NCBI GenBank assembly: GCA_024696615.1
Contig: JAILGS010000053.1
Span: 1-49,043 of the forward strand
Length of the DNA stretch: 49,043 nucleotides
Source: Lachnospiraceae bacterium
GTDB taxonomy: Bacteria; Bacillota; Clostridia; Lachnospirales; Lachnospiraceae
Direction: 5' to 3'
Position numbers and translations under genes: made by a program. Below are positions 7,212 through 15,688 of the stretch, in pieces. Below the pieces are notes generated by a model, which saw only the letters and a program-made list of their open reading frames with translations, was not told where the DNA came from and made no database searches. Position 1 is the stretch's first letter. Each line of letters opens with the position of its first letter.

Positions 7212-9116
7212 ATGAATATATGGACTCAGATCTGCGCCCTATTATTATTAAGTACATTATTTTTTGTATTGATCAATCAGCCTTCGTTGCATCTAGAAAC
7301 GAGTAGGGCTTTTGTTCGCTTTTATATCGCATCCTTCGTCTGCAATATCTGTGATTTGACGACGTTATATGCGATTCATTATCGTGCCCATTTACCGATT
7401 TTATTTGTCGATTTTATCTGTAAAACCTATCTTTGTTCGTTACTTTGTCTGGCGCTTTTTGCCTTTCTTTACGTATTAACGGATATCTCTGGTTATTCGA
7501 AGAAATTTTTAAATACCTTAGTGGTGTGTCTGTGGATTGTATGTTTTGGATGCATCCTGATTTATTGTGCACCGATTTATTATTATGATAATCGTGGTGT
7601 GATCTATAGTTTTGGTGCTTCCGTCTATGCCACCTATCTTTTTTCTGTGGGATTTTTAGTGGCTTTATTCTATCTCTTGATTTCACAAAAAACTACCATC
7701 TATGCCACTCGTTGGAAGGTGTCCGTGGCTTGGTTGACCCTCTGGGTGATTGCAGCTACGGTGCAGTTTTTAAATAATGAAATTCTCATTGTGGGATATG
7801 CAGGAGCGTTAGGCGTTACCATTGTATATTTGAAGTTAGAGAATCCGGAAATGTATATGGATAAGCAGACGGGACTTTTTAACCAGACGGGATATGATGC
7901 GCGAATGCGTGAATTGTTCCGGGAACATAGTGAGTTTTCCATGTTAGTGATGACTTTGGATCGTTCCTATATTAGTATGATTCAGAAGAAGGAGCAGATG
8001 GAAGCATTTGCAGAGGCGGCAGCCTTCCTTCGTACATTTAAGGATGCACAGGTGTTCCGTCGGGGAGATTTGGAGATTGTGATGATTTTCTCCGAGGTTT
8101 CAAGAACCAGGCTGAATGTGGATCATATTATGGAGCGTTTTGAGGATTCCTGGGGCGCGGGTGGAAGATTTGAATTTCATCCGAATTTTGTGTTGATTGA
8201 ACGGGCGGATCGTTATCAGGATATCCATGAACTCAGTGGTGTCATGGCCTATGCTCAGGTGAATTTTTCGAGAAATGCGCATGGGCGTTTCTTGATCGTG
8301 GATAATGCCCTGTTACTTGGAATGCAGGATGAGAATGTGGCAGAGAAGCTCATTGAAGATGCGCTGGCCAATGACTGGGTGGAAGTTTTCTATCAGCCCA
8401 TGTATAACACGGAGGAAGGGAAATTTACCACGGCGGAGGCTTTGGTTCGTATCCGGGATAAGGATGGCAATATCATTCCACCGGGACGTTTTATTCCTAT
8501 TGCGGAGAAGAAGGGTAGTATTCTTCGATTAGGTGAGAAGGTATTTGAGAAGGTTTGCCAGTTTATTAAGGCCAATAACCTGGCGGCTTTAGGGATTCAT
8601 TATATTGAAGTGAATCTTTCCGTAGTGCAGTGTGGTGACCGAAATTTGGCCAATAATTTTATTCGTATTATGAATGAATATCGGGTGCCTGCGGAGTGCA
8701 TTAATCTTGAGATTACAGAGTCCGCCTCCATTGTTGCCAAGGAAATTCTGCAAGATAATATGAAAAGACTCATCGATTATGGTGTGACCTTTTCCTTGGA
8801 TGATTTTGGTACCGGTCAGTCCAATCTGAATTATATTGTGGAGATGCCGGTGAGCATTGTGAAGTTTGATCGAATGATGACTCAGGCGTATTTTGAAAGT
8901 GCCAAGGGCCGCTATGTTATGGAGGCTACCATGCATATGTTACAGGGCATGGATCTTCCTATTGTTTCTGAGGGTATTGAAACCAAGGAGCAGTTTGAGA
9001 CCATGGCGGAGATTGGGATTAAATATATTCAAGGTTTTTACTTTTCCAGACCTCTTCCACAGGAGGAGTTTTTAGAGTTTATTTGTAGGAGAAATTCTGT
9101 TAATGATGAGGCCTGA
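7212..9116 (+). CDS. Membrane-bound EAL phosphodiesterase with degenerate GGDEF
   Basis: This 634-residue protein should hydrolyse cyclic-di-GMP. Residues 1-215 contain about seven or eight membrane helices forming a sensor-like module. A degenerate GGDEF follows: the entry motif DKQTGLFNQTGY is recognisable, but the signature is RRGDLE, so no cyclase activity is expected. The EAL domain (from about 385) keeps the residues of active enzymes: EALVRI at about 409, LEITES, DDFGTGQSN near 530 with the Asp pair for metal, VKFDRMM and SEGIET. ATG at 7212 has a G-rich Shine-Dalgarno 8 bp upstream. It is divergent from nrdD and appears monocistronic. It could oppose the GGDEF protein at 46396. Confidence 0.9.
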   Translation: MNIWTQICALLLLSTLFFVLINQPSLHLETSRAFVRFYIASFVCNICDLTTLYAIHYRAHLPILFVDFICKTYLCSLLCLALFAFLYVLTDISGYSKKFLNTLVVCLWIVCFGCILIYCAPIYYYDNRGVIYSFGASVYATYLFSVGFLVALFYLLISQKTTIYATRWKVSVAWLTLWVIAATVQFLNNEILIVGYAGALGVTIVYLKLENPEMYMDKQTGLFNQTGYDARMRELFREHSEFSMLVMTLDRSYISMIQKKEQMEAFAEAAAFLRTFKDAQVFRRGDLEIVMIFSEVSRTRLNVDHIMERFEDSWGAGGRFEFHPNFVLIERADRYQDIHELSGVMAYAQVNFSRNAHGRFLIVDNALLLGMQDENVAEKLIEDALANDWVEVFYQPMYNTEEGKFTTAEALVRIRDKDGNIIPPGRFIPIAEKKGSILRLGEKVFEKVCQFIKANNLAALGIHYIEVNLSVVQCGDRNLANNFIRIMNEYRVPAECINLEITESASIVAKEILQDNMKRLIDYGVTFSLDDFGTGQSNLNYIVEMPVSIVKFDRMMTQAYFESAKGRYVMEATMHMLQGMDLPIVSEGIETKEQFETMAEIGIKYIQGFYFSRPLPQEEFLEFICRRNSVNDEA

Positions 9117-9134
9117 GTGGGGCAGAGATTTTGT

Positions 9135-9163
9135 TTGACAAAGTGTGGGTTCATTGCTATAAT
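9135..9163 (+). promoter_or_regulatory. Consensus sigma-A promoter of tRNA-Leu
   Basis: TTGACA (9135-9140) and TATAAT (9158-9163) with a 17-bp spacer match the consensus perfectly, as expected for a stable RNA gene. Confidence 0.9.
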
Positions 9164-9198
9164 CATATCCGTTGCCGACTTTTTATTGTCGGTAATGC

Positions 9199-9282
9199 GC
9201 GGAAGTGTCGGAATTGGCAGACGAGCTAGATTCAGGTTCTAGTTGTGGTTTCACAGTGTGGGTTCAAGTCCCATCTTCCGCA
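9199..9282 (+). tRNA. tRNA-Leu (anticodon CAG)
   Basis: The acceptor arms GCGGAAG (9199-9205) and CTTCCGC (9275-9281) pair fully, with A as discriminator at 9282. The anticodon stem CTAGA/TCTAG holds the loop TTCAGGT, giving anticodon CAG, which reads CUG. A long variable arm (TGTGGTTTCACA) marks a class II tRNA, and the T arm is GTGGG TTCAAGT CCCAT. The 3' CCA is not encoded (the next bases are TGG). Confidence 0.95.
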
Positions 9283-9287
9283 TGGTG

Positions 9288-9330
9288 AACAAGAAAAGGA
9301 CAGGGGCTTACCCCTGTCCTTTTTCTTGTT
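9288..9330 (+). terminator. tRNA-Leu terminator
   Basis: The long near-perfect hairpin pairs 9288-9306 with 9311-9330 through GGACAGGGG/CCCCTGTCC and ends in a T run. Confidence 0.88.
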
Positions 9331-9336
9331 GACCAA

Positions 9337-9543
9337 GCCGAAGCGCTCCGATGAACCCGTGGGTTCATCTCGCCTTCGGCTCGGTCGGCCCCGATACCGC
9401 CGTCCACCGGACGGCCGGGGCCCCATCTTCCGCTGAATGGATCCTATTGCCTACGGAACGTATTGGGCCCCATCTTCCGCACCATGGATTATTGTTGATA
9501 TATTTTGAGTTACTCGGTGGGCCCCGATTCCGCTGTCCACTGG
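9337..9543. repeat. GC-rich hairpins with echoes of the tRNA-Leu 3' end
   Basis: This GC-rich interval has no convincing gene. Two hairpins follow the terminator: 9337-9380 (arms GCCGAAG and GATGAACCC with their complements) and 9387-9422 (GGCCCCG and CCGTCC, loop ACC). The last 12 bases of the tRNA-Leu acceptor/T arm, CCCATCTTCCGC (9270-9281), recur exactly at 9422-9433 and 9469-9480, the last copy followed by ACCA. The segment 9382-9411 recurs in degenerate form at 9515-9543. Possible readings are tRNA-gene remnants or old integration scars. Confidence 0.65.
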
Positions 9544-9593
9544 ATGTACTGTTATTATGCATATGTTTTATTGCATTGGATGGGGTAAGTGAT

Positions 9594-10388
9594 ATGGGAA
9601 TGTTTGATGAGGATGCTTCCTTGATCATTCGAGGTCTATCCCTAACTTGGGATAAAATTGACGAAGATAGTTATATTAGGAAGATTCCTGCGTTGCGGGA
9701 GTTAGAACATTTGCAGTTTTCTAAAGCGATGACGATTTTTGTGGGGGAAAATGGCAGCGGAAAATCCACACTGTTAGAGGCCATGGCGGTTAATTACGGG
9801 TTTAATCCGGAGGGTGGAACGAGAAATTATCAATTCTCCACCTATGATTCCTACTCCCCACTGTGGAATGGAATTCGCCTTACTAAGGGCATTTCTTCTA
9901 CAAAGTACGGGTATTTTTTGCGTGCGGAAAGCTTTTATAATGTGGCAACGGCGGAAGAGGCCTATAGTAGGGAGGATCCTTTGGGACGGAGGCAGCATTT
10001 TCATGAACGGTCCCACGGGGAGAGCTTTTTGCAGTTAGTACAGACTGGTTTTTGCAAGCGGGGACTGTATCTTTTGGATGAACCGGAAGCTGCCCTGTCA
10101 CCACAGCGACAGTTGACGCTTTTGATGGAATTACATCGATGTGTGGAGGAGGGATCCCAGATCATCATGGTGACGCATTCTCCGATCTTACTTGGATTTC
10201 CGGATGCGGAGATTTTAAGCTTTGATGGGGATGGGATTCATTCGATTTCCTATGAGGAGACAGAAAGTTATCAGATTACCAGAATGTTCTTAGATCATAA
10301 GGAGCAAGTATTACAGCGACTGATTTTTTCTAAGGACGAAGAACTTGACACGGAAGACATGGAAGTTATGGAAGATAGGAAACCGTGA
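9594..10388 (+). CDS. ABC/AAA-type ATPase (COG3910-like)
   Basis: This 264-residue soluble ATPase has Walker A GENGSGKST (about residues 48-56), Walker B LYLLDEPEAALSP and a switch His in MVTHSPILLGFPDAEI. That layout is like stand-alone RecF/ABC-type predicted ATPases of the COG3910 kind rather than a transporter subunit. No membrane partner is adjacent. The reading frame stays open upstream to 9351, but that part translates the GC-rich repeat region. I therefore start at ATG 9594 (GGGGTAAG upstream), with ATG 9600 an alternative. The end overlaps only a weak GTG start of the antiporter frame; the likely antiporter start is 29 bp downstream. Function is unknown. Confidence 0.78.
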   Translation: MGMFDEDASLIIRGLSLTWDKIDEDSYIRKIPALRELEHLQFSKAMTIFVGENGSGKSTLLEAMAVNYGFNPEGGTRNYQFSTYDSYSPLWNGIRLTKGISSTKYGYFLRAESFYNVATAEEAYSREDPLGRRQHFHERSHGESFLQLVQTGFCKRGLYLLDEPEAALSPQRQLTLLMELHRCVEEGSQIIMVTHSPILLGFPDAEILSFDGDGIHSISYEETESYQITRMFLDHKEQVLQRLIFSKDEELDTEDMEVMEDRKP

Positions 10389-10417
10389 AAAGAGAATGGG
10401 TTCCTTGGAGGTTTGAG

Positions 10418-11605
10418 ATGTTATTTAGTATTGCAATGATTATTATGGTGGGATTGTGCTTTGGATGGTTGTGTAAGTTATGCAAAATCCCAAGTCTTTT
10501 TGGTATGATTCTTGGAGGAATTTTGATTGGCCCGTATTGTGCTAATTGGTTGGATTCCTCCATTCTTTCCATTTCTTCGGATCTTCGCCGAATTGCGCTC
10601 ATTATTATTTTGATTCGTGCCGGATTAAAATTAAACCTAGAGGACTTAAAAAAGGTGGGACGCCCCGCGATTTTGATGTGCTTTCTTCCTGCCTGTGTGG
10701 AGATGATCGGAATGATTCTTCTTGCCCCAAGGATTTTAGGGATGAATGTTTTAGATGCAGCAATTCTTGGAGCGGTGATTGGCGCCGTATCCCCTGCGGT
10801 GGTAGTTCCCCGGATGATTCGCTTGATCGATGAGGGGTATGGAACCAAGCAGGGCATTCCTCAGATGATTCTTGCAGGAGCTTCCGTGGACGATGTATTT
10901 GTTATCGTAATGTTTACTGCATTTACTGGACTGGCTCAAGGACAGGAGGTTTCTGTGATGTCCTTTGTGAATATTCCAATTTCGATCCTTCTTGGTATTT
11001 TCGTGGGATTTTTCATGGGATATGGAGTGTGGAAATACTTTTCTAAGATCAAGATGAGCAACCTTGTGATGGCGATTCTCTTTTTATCCATTTCCTTCTT
11101 ATTATCCACAGTGGAAACCAAGTTTCCGAGGATTCCACTTGCTTCCTTAATTGCCATTATGGCCATGGGAGTTGCAGTAAAGCGTATGGATTCTACCATG
11201 GCTAAAAATCTGTCCTCCCAGTTTGACAAGATGTGGAGTGTTGCAGAGATCTTTCTCTTTGTGTTAGTGGGTGCTTCGGTGGCCATTGATCATGCGAAAG
11301 AAGCAGGGCTTCGGGCGATTATCCTGGTGCTTTTGGTGCTGGTATTTCGTATGCTTGGCGTATTCTTCTGTGTCCTTGGAACCAAGCTTTCCTTCAAGGA
11401 ACGACTGTTTTGTATGATTGCCTATACGCCTAAGGCCACAGTGCAAGCTGCCATCGGTGGTTTACCCCTTGCCATGGGACTTCCTTGCGGGGAAGTGGTA
11501 CTTACAGTATCCGTGGTAGCCATCTTATTAACTGCGCCACTAGGTGCTTTTGGAATTGATGGAACTTATAAAAAGTGGCTGGTCAGTGAAAAAGAAGAGG
11601 TATAG
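10418..11605 (+). CDS. Cation:proton antiporter (CPA family)
   Basis: This 395-residue integral membrane protein has about twelve helices and resembles sodium or potassium/proton antiporters of the CPA1/CPA2 group. FGMILGGILIGP in helix 2 and GAVIGAVSPAVVVPRM in the fourth or fifth helix are typical, and LAGASVDDVFVIV holds the paired acidic residues of the ion-binding helix. The start at 10418 has a clear GGAGG 6 bp upstream. A GTG at 10385, 11 codons earlier, lacks a ribosome site. There is no C-terminal TrkA-N/C regulatory domain. It is probably cotranscribed with thiN and nudC downstream. The ion is not determinable from sequence. Confidence 0.82.
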   Translation: MLFSIAMIIMVGLCFGWLCKLCKIPSLFGMILGGILIGPYCANWLDSSILSISSDLRRIALIIILIRAGLKLNLEDLKKVGRPAILMCFLPACVEMIGMILLAPRILGMNVLDAAILGAVIGAVSPAVVVPRMIRLIDEGYGTKQGIPQMILAGASVDDVFVIVMFTAFTGLAQGQEVSVMSFVNIPISILLGIFVGFFMGYGVWKYFSKIKMSNLVMAILFLSISFLLSTVETKFPRIPLASLIAIMAMGVAVKRMDSTMAKNLSSQFDKMWSVAEIFLFVLVGASVAIDHAKEAGLRAIILVLLVLVFRMLGVFFCVLGTKLSFKERLFCMIAYTPKATVQAAIGGLPLAMGLPCGEVVLTVSVVAILLTAPLGAFGIDGTYKKWLVSEKEEV

Positions 11606-11608
11606 AAC

Positions 11609-12259
11609 ATGGCACGATGCATTATTGTTGGCAATGCGGATATTTCCTCCTATGAGCGGGTAAAAGAAGCCTGGCAGAGGGAGGAGAGTGACTATATAAT
11701 CATTTGCGATGGGGGATTAAAGCATGTGGAAGGACTAAATCTTACCCCCAATCTTTTGGTGGGGGATTTTGATTCCCATGAAAATCCTCATTGGCCGGTG
11801 GAAACGATTGAGTTACCACGGCAAAAGGATGATACGGATACGGTATATGCATTAAAAGAGGGAATCCGTAGGGGATTTCGAGAATTTATATGTCTTGGAG
11901 TCATTGGAAATCGCTTAGATCATAGTTTAGGAAATCTCTATATGCTGCTGTATATGAAAAATCATGGTTGTAGCGGGATTCTGATTGATGACTATTCGGT
12001 AATGCGTCTTGTGGGACGGGAGGAAGTTTCTATTCCAGACTCCTATGCCTACTTTTCTTTATTAAATATTACGGGATGCGCCAAGGGGATTACCATTCAA
12101 GGCGCCAAATACCCTCTATTGGATGGGGAAATTTCTAGTGAATATCAATATGGAATTAGTAATGAGGTCCTGTTGGGAGAGTCTGCCAAAGTTTCCGTAA
12201 AGGAAGGGGAACTATTGCTGATTCAAGTCTTTCCAGAGGTAGAAGGAACCAATTACTAG
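11609..12259 (+). CDS. thiN: Thiamine pyrophosphokinase
   Basis: The enzyme transfers pyrophosphate from ATP to thiamine, making the cofactor in one step. Family motifs are all present: CDGGLKH near residue 35, LLVGDFDSH, KDDTDT (metal/ATP site) and GVIGNRLDHSLGN. The C-terminal thiamine-binding beta domain includes the stretch around GAKYPLLDGEIS. Length (216) is normal. It starts 3 bp after the antiporter stop, with AGAGG 8 bp before the ATG, and nudC follows after 27 bp, suggesting one transcript. No thiamine riboswitch is seen here. Confidence 0.93.
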   Translation: MARCIIVGNADISSYERVKEAWQREESDYIIICDGGLKHVEGLNLTPNLLVGDFDSHENPHWPVETIELPRQKDDTDTVYALKEGIRRGFREFICLGVIGNRLDHSLGNLYMLLYMKNHGCSGILIDDYSVMRLVGREEVSIPDSYAYFSLLNITGCAKGITIQGAKYPLLDGEISSEYQYGISNEVLLGESAKVSVKEGELLLIQVFPEVEGTNY

Positions 12260-12286
12260 GGAAAATGTGATATAGGAGGAAAAGAA

Positions 12287-13207
12287 ATGATTCAGGATAT
12301 TGCACCAAGTAAATTACATAATGAATATCACCCATGGAGTCCTTCCCTTCAGGATACCGTGTTTTATTTTACGAAAAAAGGACGTGCGCTGGTAAAGAGT
12401 ACTCCTGGGGGATGTGACTTCTTGACCTGGGAAGAATTGGGAAAGGTGTTGGAAGAAGCCGGAAAATCCTTTCTTGGAACGGAGGCTGCAATTTACCTCT
12501 TTTCCGTGGATGATAATCGGTATTATCTGTATTTTCCAGAACTTTTAGCCGAAACGCAAGATCCTAAAAATCCGGGGGATTGGGAAGCATCCTCCTTGGA
12601 AGCGTGTAGTCTTTTTCCTCTTGTATGTCGCGAAATCCGTGAAATTCGGGATGAAATGGATGGAGTGGAAGTGTATGCGGCATTTACCGCCTATCATCTG
12701 TGGCGGTGGTATGCGGATCAGCGCTTTTGCGGTCGTTGTGGAAAGCCTTTGGTCCTGGATGCTATGGAACGAGCCATGCGCTGCCCGGATTGTGGCAATT
12801 TAATCTTTCCACGAATCAATCCTGCGGTGATTGTGGGAGTAATTCATGGGGAGGAGCTGCTTCTTACCAAATACCGCACAGGATATGGGCATAATGCGTT
12901 AGTGGCGGGCTTTACGGAGATTGGGGAAACCCTGGAAGAAACCGTGACCAGAGAAGTGATGGAGGAGACGGGACTTCATGTGAAAAACATCCGGTACTAC
13001 AAATCCCAGCCCTGGGGCATGGCACAGGATATTCTTGTGGGGTATTATTGCGACGTGGACGGGGACCCTACCATTGTCATGGACGAGCATGAATTAAAAT
13101 ACGCCGACTGGGTGAAGCGGGAAGAGATTGAATTACAGCCAAACTCCCTAAGCCTAACCAATGAAATGATGCGCATGTTTAAGGAAGGAAAGATTTGTGC
13201 CAAATAA
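12287..13207 (+). CDS. nudC: NAD(+) diphosphatase-like Nudix hydrolase
   Basis: NudC enzymes cleave NAD(H) to NMN(H) and AMP, and some remove NAD caps from RNA. The 306-residue protein has an N-terminal domain, a four-Cys zinc ribbon (CGRCG near residue 148, CPDCG about 20 later) and a complete Nudix box running from GFTEIGETLEE to REVMEETGL. The NudC hallmark SQPWPFPxS appears here as SQPWGMAQD: the SQPW part is kept, the second half is not. Nicotinamide-end recognition may therefore differ. AGGAGG precedes the ATG. It ends the antiporter-thiN-nudC run. Confidence 0.87.
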   Translation: MIQDIAPSKLHNEYHPWSPSLQDTVFYFTKKGRALVKSTPGGCDFLTWEELGKVLEEAGKSFLGTEAAIYLFSVDDNRYYLYFPELLAETQDPKNPGDWEASSLEACSLFPLVCREIREIRDEMDGVEVYAAFTAYHLWRWYADQRFCGRCGKPLVLDAMERAMRCPDCGNLIFPRINPAVIVGVIHGEELLLTKYRTGYGHNALVAGFTEIGETLEETVTREVMEETGLHVKNIRYYKSQPWGMAQDILVGYYCDVDGDPTIVMDEHELKYADWVKREEIELQPNSLSLTNEMMRMFKEGKICAK

Positions 13208-13229
13208 CTCTTTTCCTATACAAATGTGA

Positions 13230-13259
13230 TTGTTGGCCAAGCACCTTCTATGGTATAAT
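13230..13259 (+). promoter_or_regulatory. Extended -10 promoter for superoxide dismutase
   Basis: TGGTATAAT (13251-13259) is an extended -10. TTGTTG (13230-13235) lies 18 bp upstream as a weak -35. The leader is about 90 nt. Confidence 0.65.
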
Positions 13260-13355
13260 ATGAAGGATTCGCAAGAGGTTAAAGGAACGTATCTGGGAGC
13301 GAATCGAAAGTTGAAGGAAACAATATACATAGGTTTGTGACAAAGGAGGAATTTC

Positions 13356-13973
13356 ATGTTTCAACAGTATCAATTACCTTATGCATATGACGCGTTAGAG
13401 CCAGTCATTGATGCAACAACGATGGAGACCCATCATTCCAAGCACCATGCAACTTATACGGCTACTTTGAATAAATTAGCAGAAGAAGCTGGGGTATTAG
13501 ACCAAGACATCACTTCTTTACTTGCGAATTTAAATCAGATTTCCGATGAGAAATTACGTAATGGAATTCGCAATAATGGTGGTGGTTTCTACAATCATAA
13601 TCTTTATTTTTCCATTATGGCACCTGCATGCGAAAGCGCGCCAACGGGAGCTTTAAAGGAAAAGATGGATGCCACCTTTGGTAATTTCGATGCCTTCGTG
13701 GAAAAGATTTCTGCTCTTGCTACGGGACAGTTTGGCTCTGGATGGGCGTGGATGTCTGTAACGAAGGATGGTGATTTAGTATTATCGAATAGTGCCAATC
13801 AGGATAATCCGATCAGCCTTGGCACCGGTAATACGCCAATCTTTGCCATCGATGTATGGGAGCATGCATATTATCTGAAGTTTAAGAATCTTCGTGCCGC
13901 ATATGTAAAGGAATTCTTTAAGGTTGTGGATTGGAAGAAGGTTGGAGAACTTTACGAAGCAGCATGTAAGTAA
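13356..13973 (+). CDS. sodA: Superoxide dismutase, Mn/Fe type
   Basis: It converts superoxide to oxygen and peroxide, useful to an anaerobe during brief oxygen exposure. The four metal ligands are in place: His26 (in HHSKHH), His81 (YNHNLYF), Asp166 and His170 (DVWEHAYY). Residues around the metal are of the Mn type: GGG before the second His, and the outer-sphere Gln149 in SANQDNP rather than the Fe-type Gln near residue 70. Cambialistic use of either metal cannot be excluded. The 205-residue length is normal, with no signal peptide. It is monocistronic between its own promoter and a shared terminator. Confidence 0.95.
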   Translation: MFQQYQLPYAYDALEPVIDATTMETHHSKHHATYTATLNKLAEEAGVLDQDITSLLANLNQISDEKLRNGIRNNGGGFYNHNLYFSIMAPACESAPTGALKEKMDATFGNFDAFVEKISALATGQFGSGWAWMSVTKDGDLVLSNSANQDNPISLGTGNTPIFAIDVWEHAYYLKFKNLRAAYVKEFFKVVDWKKVGELYEAACK

Positions 13974-14060
13974 AGATGGGTAATTTCTTGGAAGGTAGGT
14001 TGGAAATAAGAGTAAAGAAAATCACTTCCGAAGGAAAAACAGTAATTTGGTAAAATCTAA

Positions 14061-14103
14061 GAAAGCCTCGGCGGGGAGGATCATTCCCTACCGAGGCTTT
14101 TTC
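14061..14103. terminator. Bidirectional terminator between sod and PPi-PFK
   Basis: GAAAGCCTCGG (14061-14071) pairs with CCGAGGCTTTTTC (14091-14103). An inner GGGA/TCCC lengthens the stem, and A/T runs flank both sides. Confidence 0.85.
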
Positions 14104-14121
14104 GTTCTATTGTTCCATCCT

Positions 14122-15363
14122 TTATCGTTTCTTAAATGGCATGAAAAGATGTCTTGGAATACCATCCACCATGATTGGGGACACATCTCCTTGAATCAGT
14201 GGCCGTACATAGGTGATAAAATCGTCCGTAACGTAGGAGCCGTCCCTGGAAATCCAGCTACGTGGTACTAATTTCTCGTCATTAGCAATCTTATGTACAT
14301 CCTTCTCCACCGTACCACACTGGTATGGATCATCGGAATGCCGTACTAAAGTTACCATCTTTCCTGTATCGCCTTCATCCGCTGCAAGGACTGCAGCACC
14401 ACCCACCTGATAGGCTTCAAGAATATCCACACGGCTTGCAAGATGGGAGCCTGCACGCTGCAAGGTGGAAAGTTCGATGGAGCGGGTCTTACAACCCAGT
14501 TCCTCAGCAATATAATTACTTAAGTAAGCAGCGGAGCCGGTTAGTTTCTTATGTCCAAATGCATCCACAAAATCTACATTCTGCCCCAACTCACAGATAT
14601 ATTTGCCATCCTTGGTATGAATTCCCTCGGATATGGCTACCGCAACCGTGGATTGCCTGGTTAAGAGCTTCTCCACCTTGTGTTTGAATTTCTCAATATC
14701 AAATGGGACTTCTGGTAGATAGATTAAATCCGGACCGGCGCAATCCTCGCCTTTGGCAAGAATGGATGCGGCGGTAAGCCAACCGGCATTGCGTCCCATG
14801 ATTTCGATGATGGTGACCACACCTTTTTCATATTCTAAGCAGTAACTGTCCCGGATGATTTCCTTAACGGAAGTTCCGATGTACTTGGCAGCACTACCAT
14901 AGCCCGGAGTATGGTCCGTGAGGGCCAGATCATTATCAATCGTTTTGGGACAACCAATAAAACGAATGGAAGAGCCGGTTAGAATGGCATAATCCGATAA
15001 TTTTTTTATGGTATCCATAGAATCATTTCCACCAATATAGATGAGTGCTTCAATCTTTAATTTATTCAGGATGGAAAAGATTTTTTCATACAGTTCCAGA
15101 TTGGAATGGATGTCTGGAAGTTTGTAACGGCAAGAGCCGAGGAACGCTGCAGGGGTACGTTTCAGTAGTTCAATATCCAAATCCGATTTAATATGATCGG
15201 AAAGATCCACATACTTTTCCTCCAGTAATCCCTGAATGCCATGGAGCATGCCATATACTTTTTTCGCTCCACGATCCTTGGCAGTGCGATAGACTCCGGC
15301 TAAAGATGAGTTGATTGCTGCTGTTGGACCACCGGATTGTCCAACAATCACATTTCCTGTCAT
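14122..15363 (-). CDS. pfp: Diphosphate-dependent 6-phosphofructokinase
   Basis: It phosphorylates fructose 6-phosphate in glycolysis. Two positions distinguish donor use in this family. ATP enzymes have GGDGS and PGTIDND. This protein has GGNDS (residues 111-115, Asp at 114) and PKTIDND (139-145, Lys at 140), the PPi-type pair. Other family motifs are GQSGGPTAAIN at the N-terminus and IEIMGRNAGWLTA. Length (413) fits the medium-size PPi group. The minus-strand GGGGAGG lies 8 bp before the ATG. PPi use saves ATP in fermenters and makes the step reversible. Donor assignment is by signature residues only. Confidence 0.92.
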   Translation of the reverse strand: MTGNVIVGQSGGPTAAINSSLAGVYRTAKDRGAKKVYGMLHGIQGLLEEKYVDLSDHIKSDLDIELLKRTPAAFLGSCRYKLPDIHSNLELYEKIFSILNKLKIEALIYIGGNDSMDTIKKLSDYAILTGSSIRFIGCPKTIDNDLALTDHTPGYGSAAKYIGTSVKEIIRDSYCLEYEKGVVTIIEIMGRNAGWLTAASILAKGEDCAGPDLIYLPEVPFDIEKFKHKVEKLLTRQSTVAVAISEGIHTKDGKYICELGQNVDFVDAFGHKKLTGSAAYLSNYIAEELGCKTRSIELSTLQRAGSHLASRVDILEAYQVGGAAVLAADEGDTGKMVTLVRHSDDPYQCGTVEKDVHKIANDEKLVPRSWISRDGSYVTDDFITYVRPLIQGDVSPIMVDGIPRHLFMPFKKR

Positions 15364-15480
15364 AACAAGTACCTCCCCGAAAAGATATAGTAATGATGAA
15401 AATTGCTATCTGTATTGTATCATAGTTACGAAAAAATGCCTATGAAGTTTCGTAAATTTTGATGGGAGATGGAAATTGGA

Positions 15481-15509
15481 TTGGGGATTTTGAGGAAAGA
15501 TGCTATAAT
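15481..15509 (+). promoter_or_regulatory. Promoter of the nadX-like operon
   Basis: TTGGGG (15481-15486) and TATAAT (15504-15509, with upstream TG as an extended -10) are 17 bp apart. Confidence 0.65.
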
Positions 15510-15518
15510 GAATGGGTG

Positions 15519-15646
15519 TTTAACTCAGTCGGGGTACAAGCTCCGACTGAGTTAAATGCTCCGCAAGGATGCGCACGGATTCGGACAGGAATTTGTCTGC
15601 TGAAGCAGACACGAATCCGGCGCGCAAGACTCGCGAGCGAGTCTTG
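15519..15646 (+). promoter_or_regulatory. Three-hairpin structured leader before nadX-like gene
   Basis: Three stems follow the promoter in series. Stem one has 14 perfect pairs (15519-15532 with 15543-15556). Stem two pairs CGGATTCG (15576-15583) with its complement at 15612-15619 and encloses TGTCTGC-TGAA-GCAGACA. Stem three has 9 pairs (15625-15633 with 15638-15646) around CGAG. No T run follows, so these are not ordinary terminators. AGGAGG comes at 15677. I recognise no riboswitch family. Confidence 0.6.
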
Positions 15647-15688
15647 ACTCTAAGGGCTGCGAAGAGGGTAGAAAATAGGAGGTAAAAG

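Noticed and set aside
9351-9593. N-terminal 81-codon extension of the ATPase
   Set aside because: It translates hairpins and tRNA-like repeats, lacks a ribosome site and adds nothing like a known domain.
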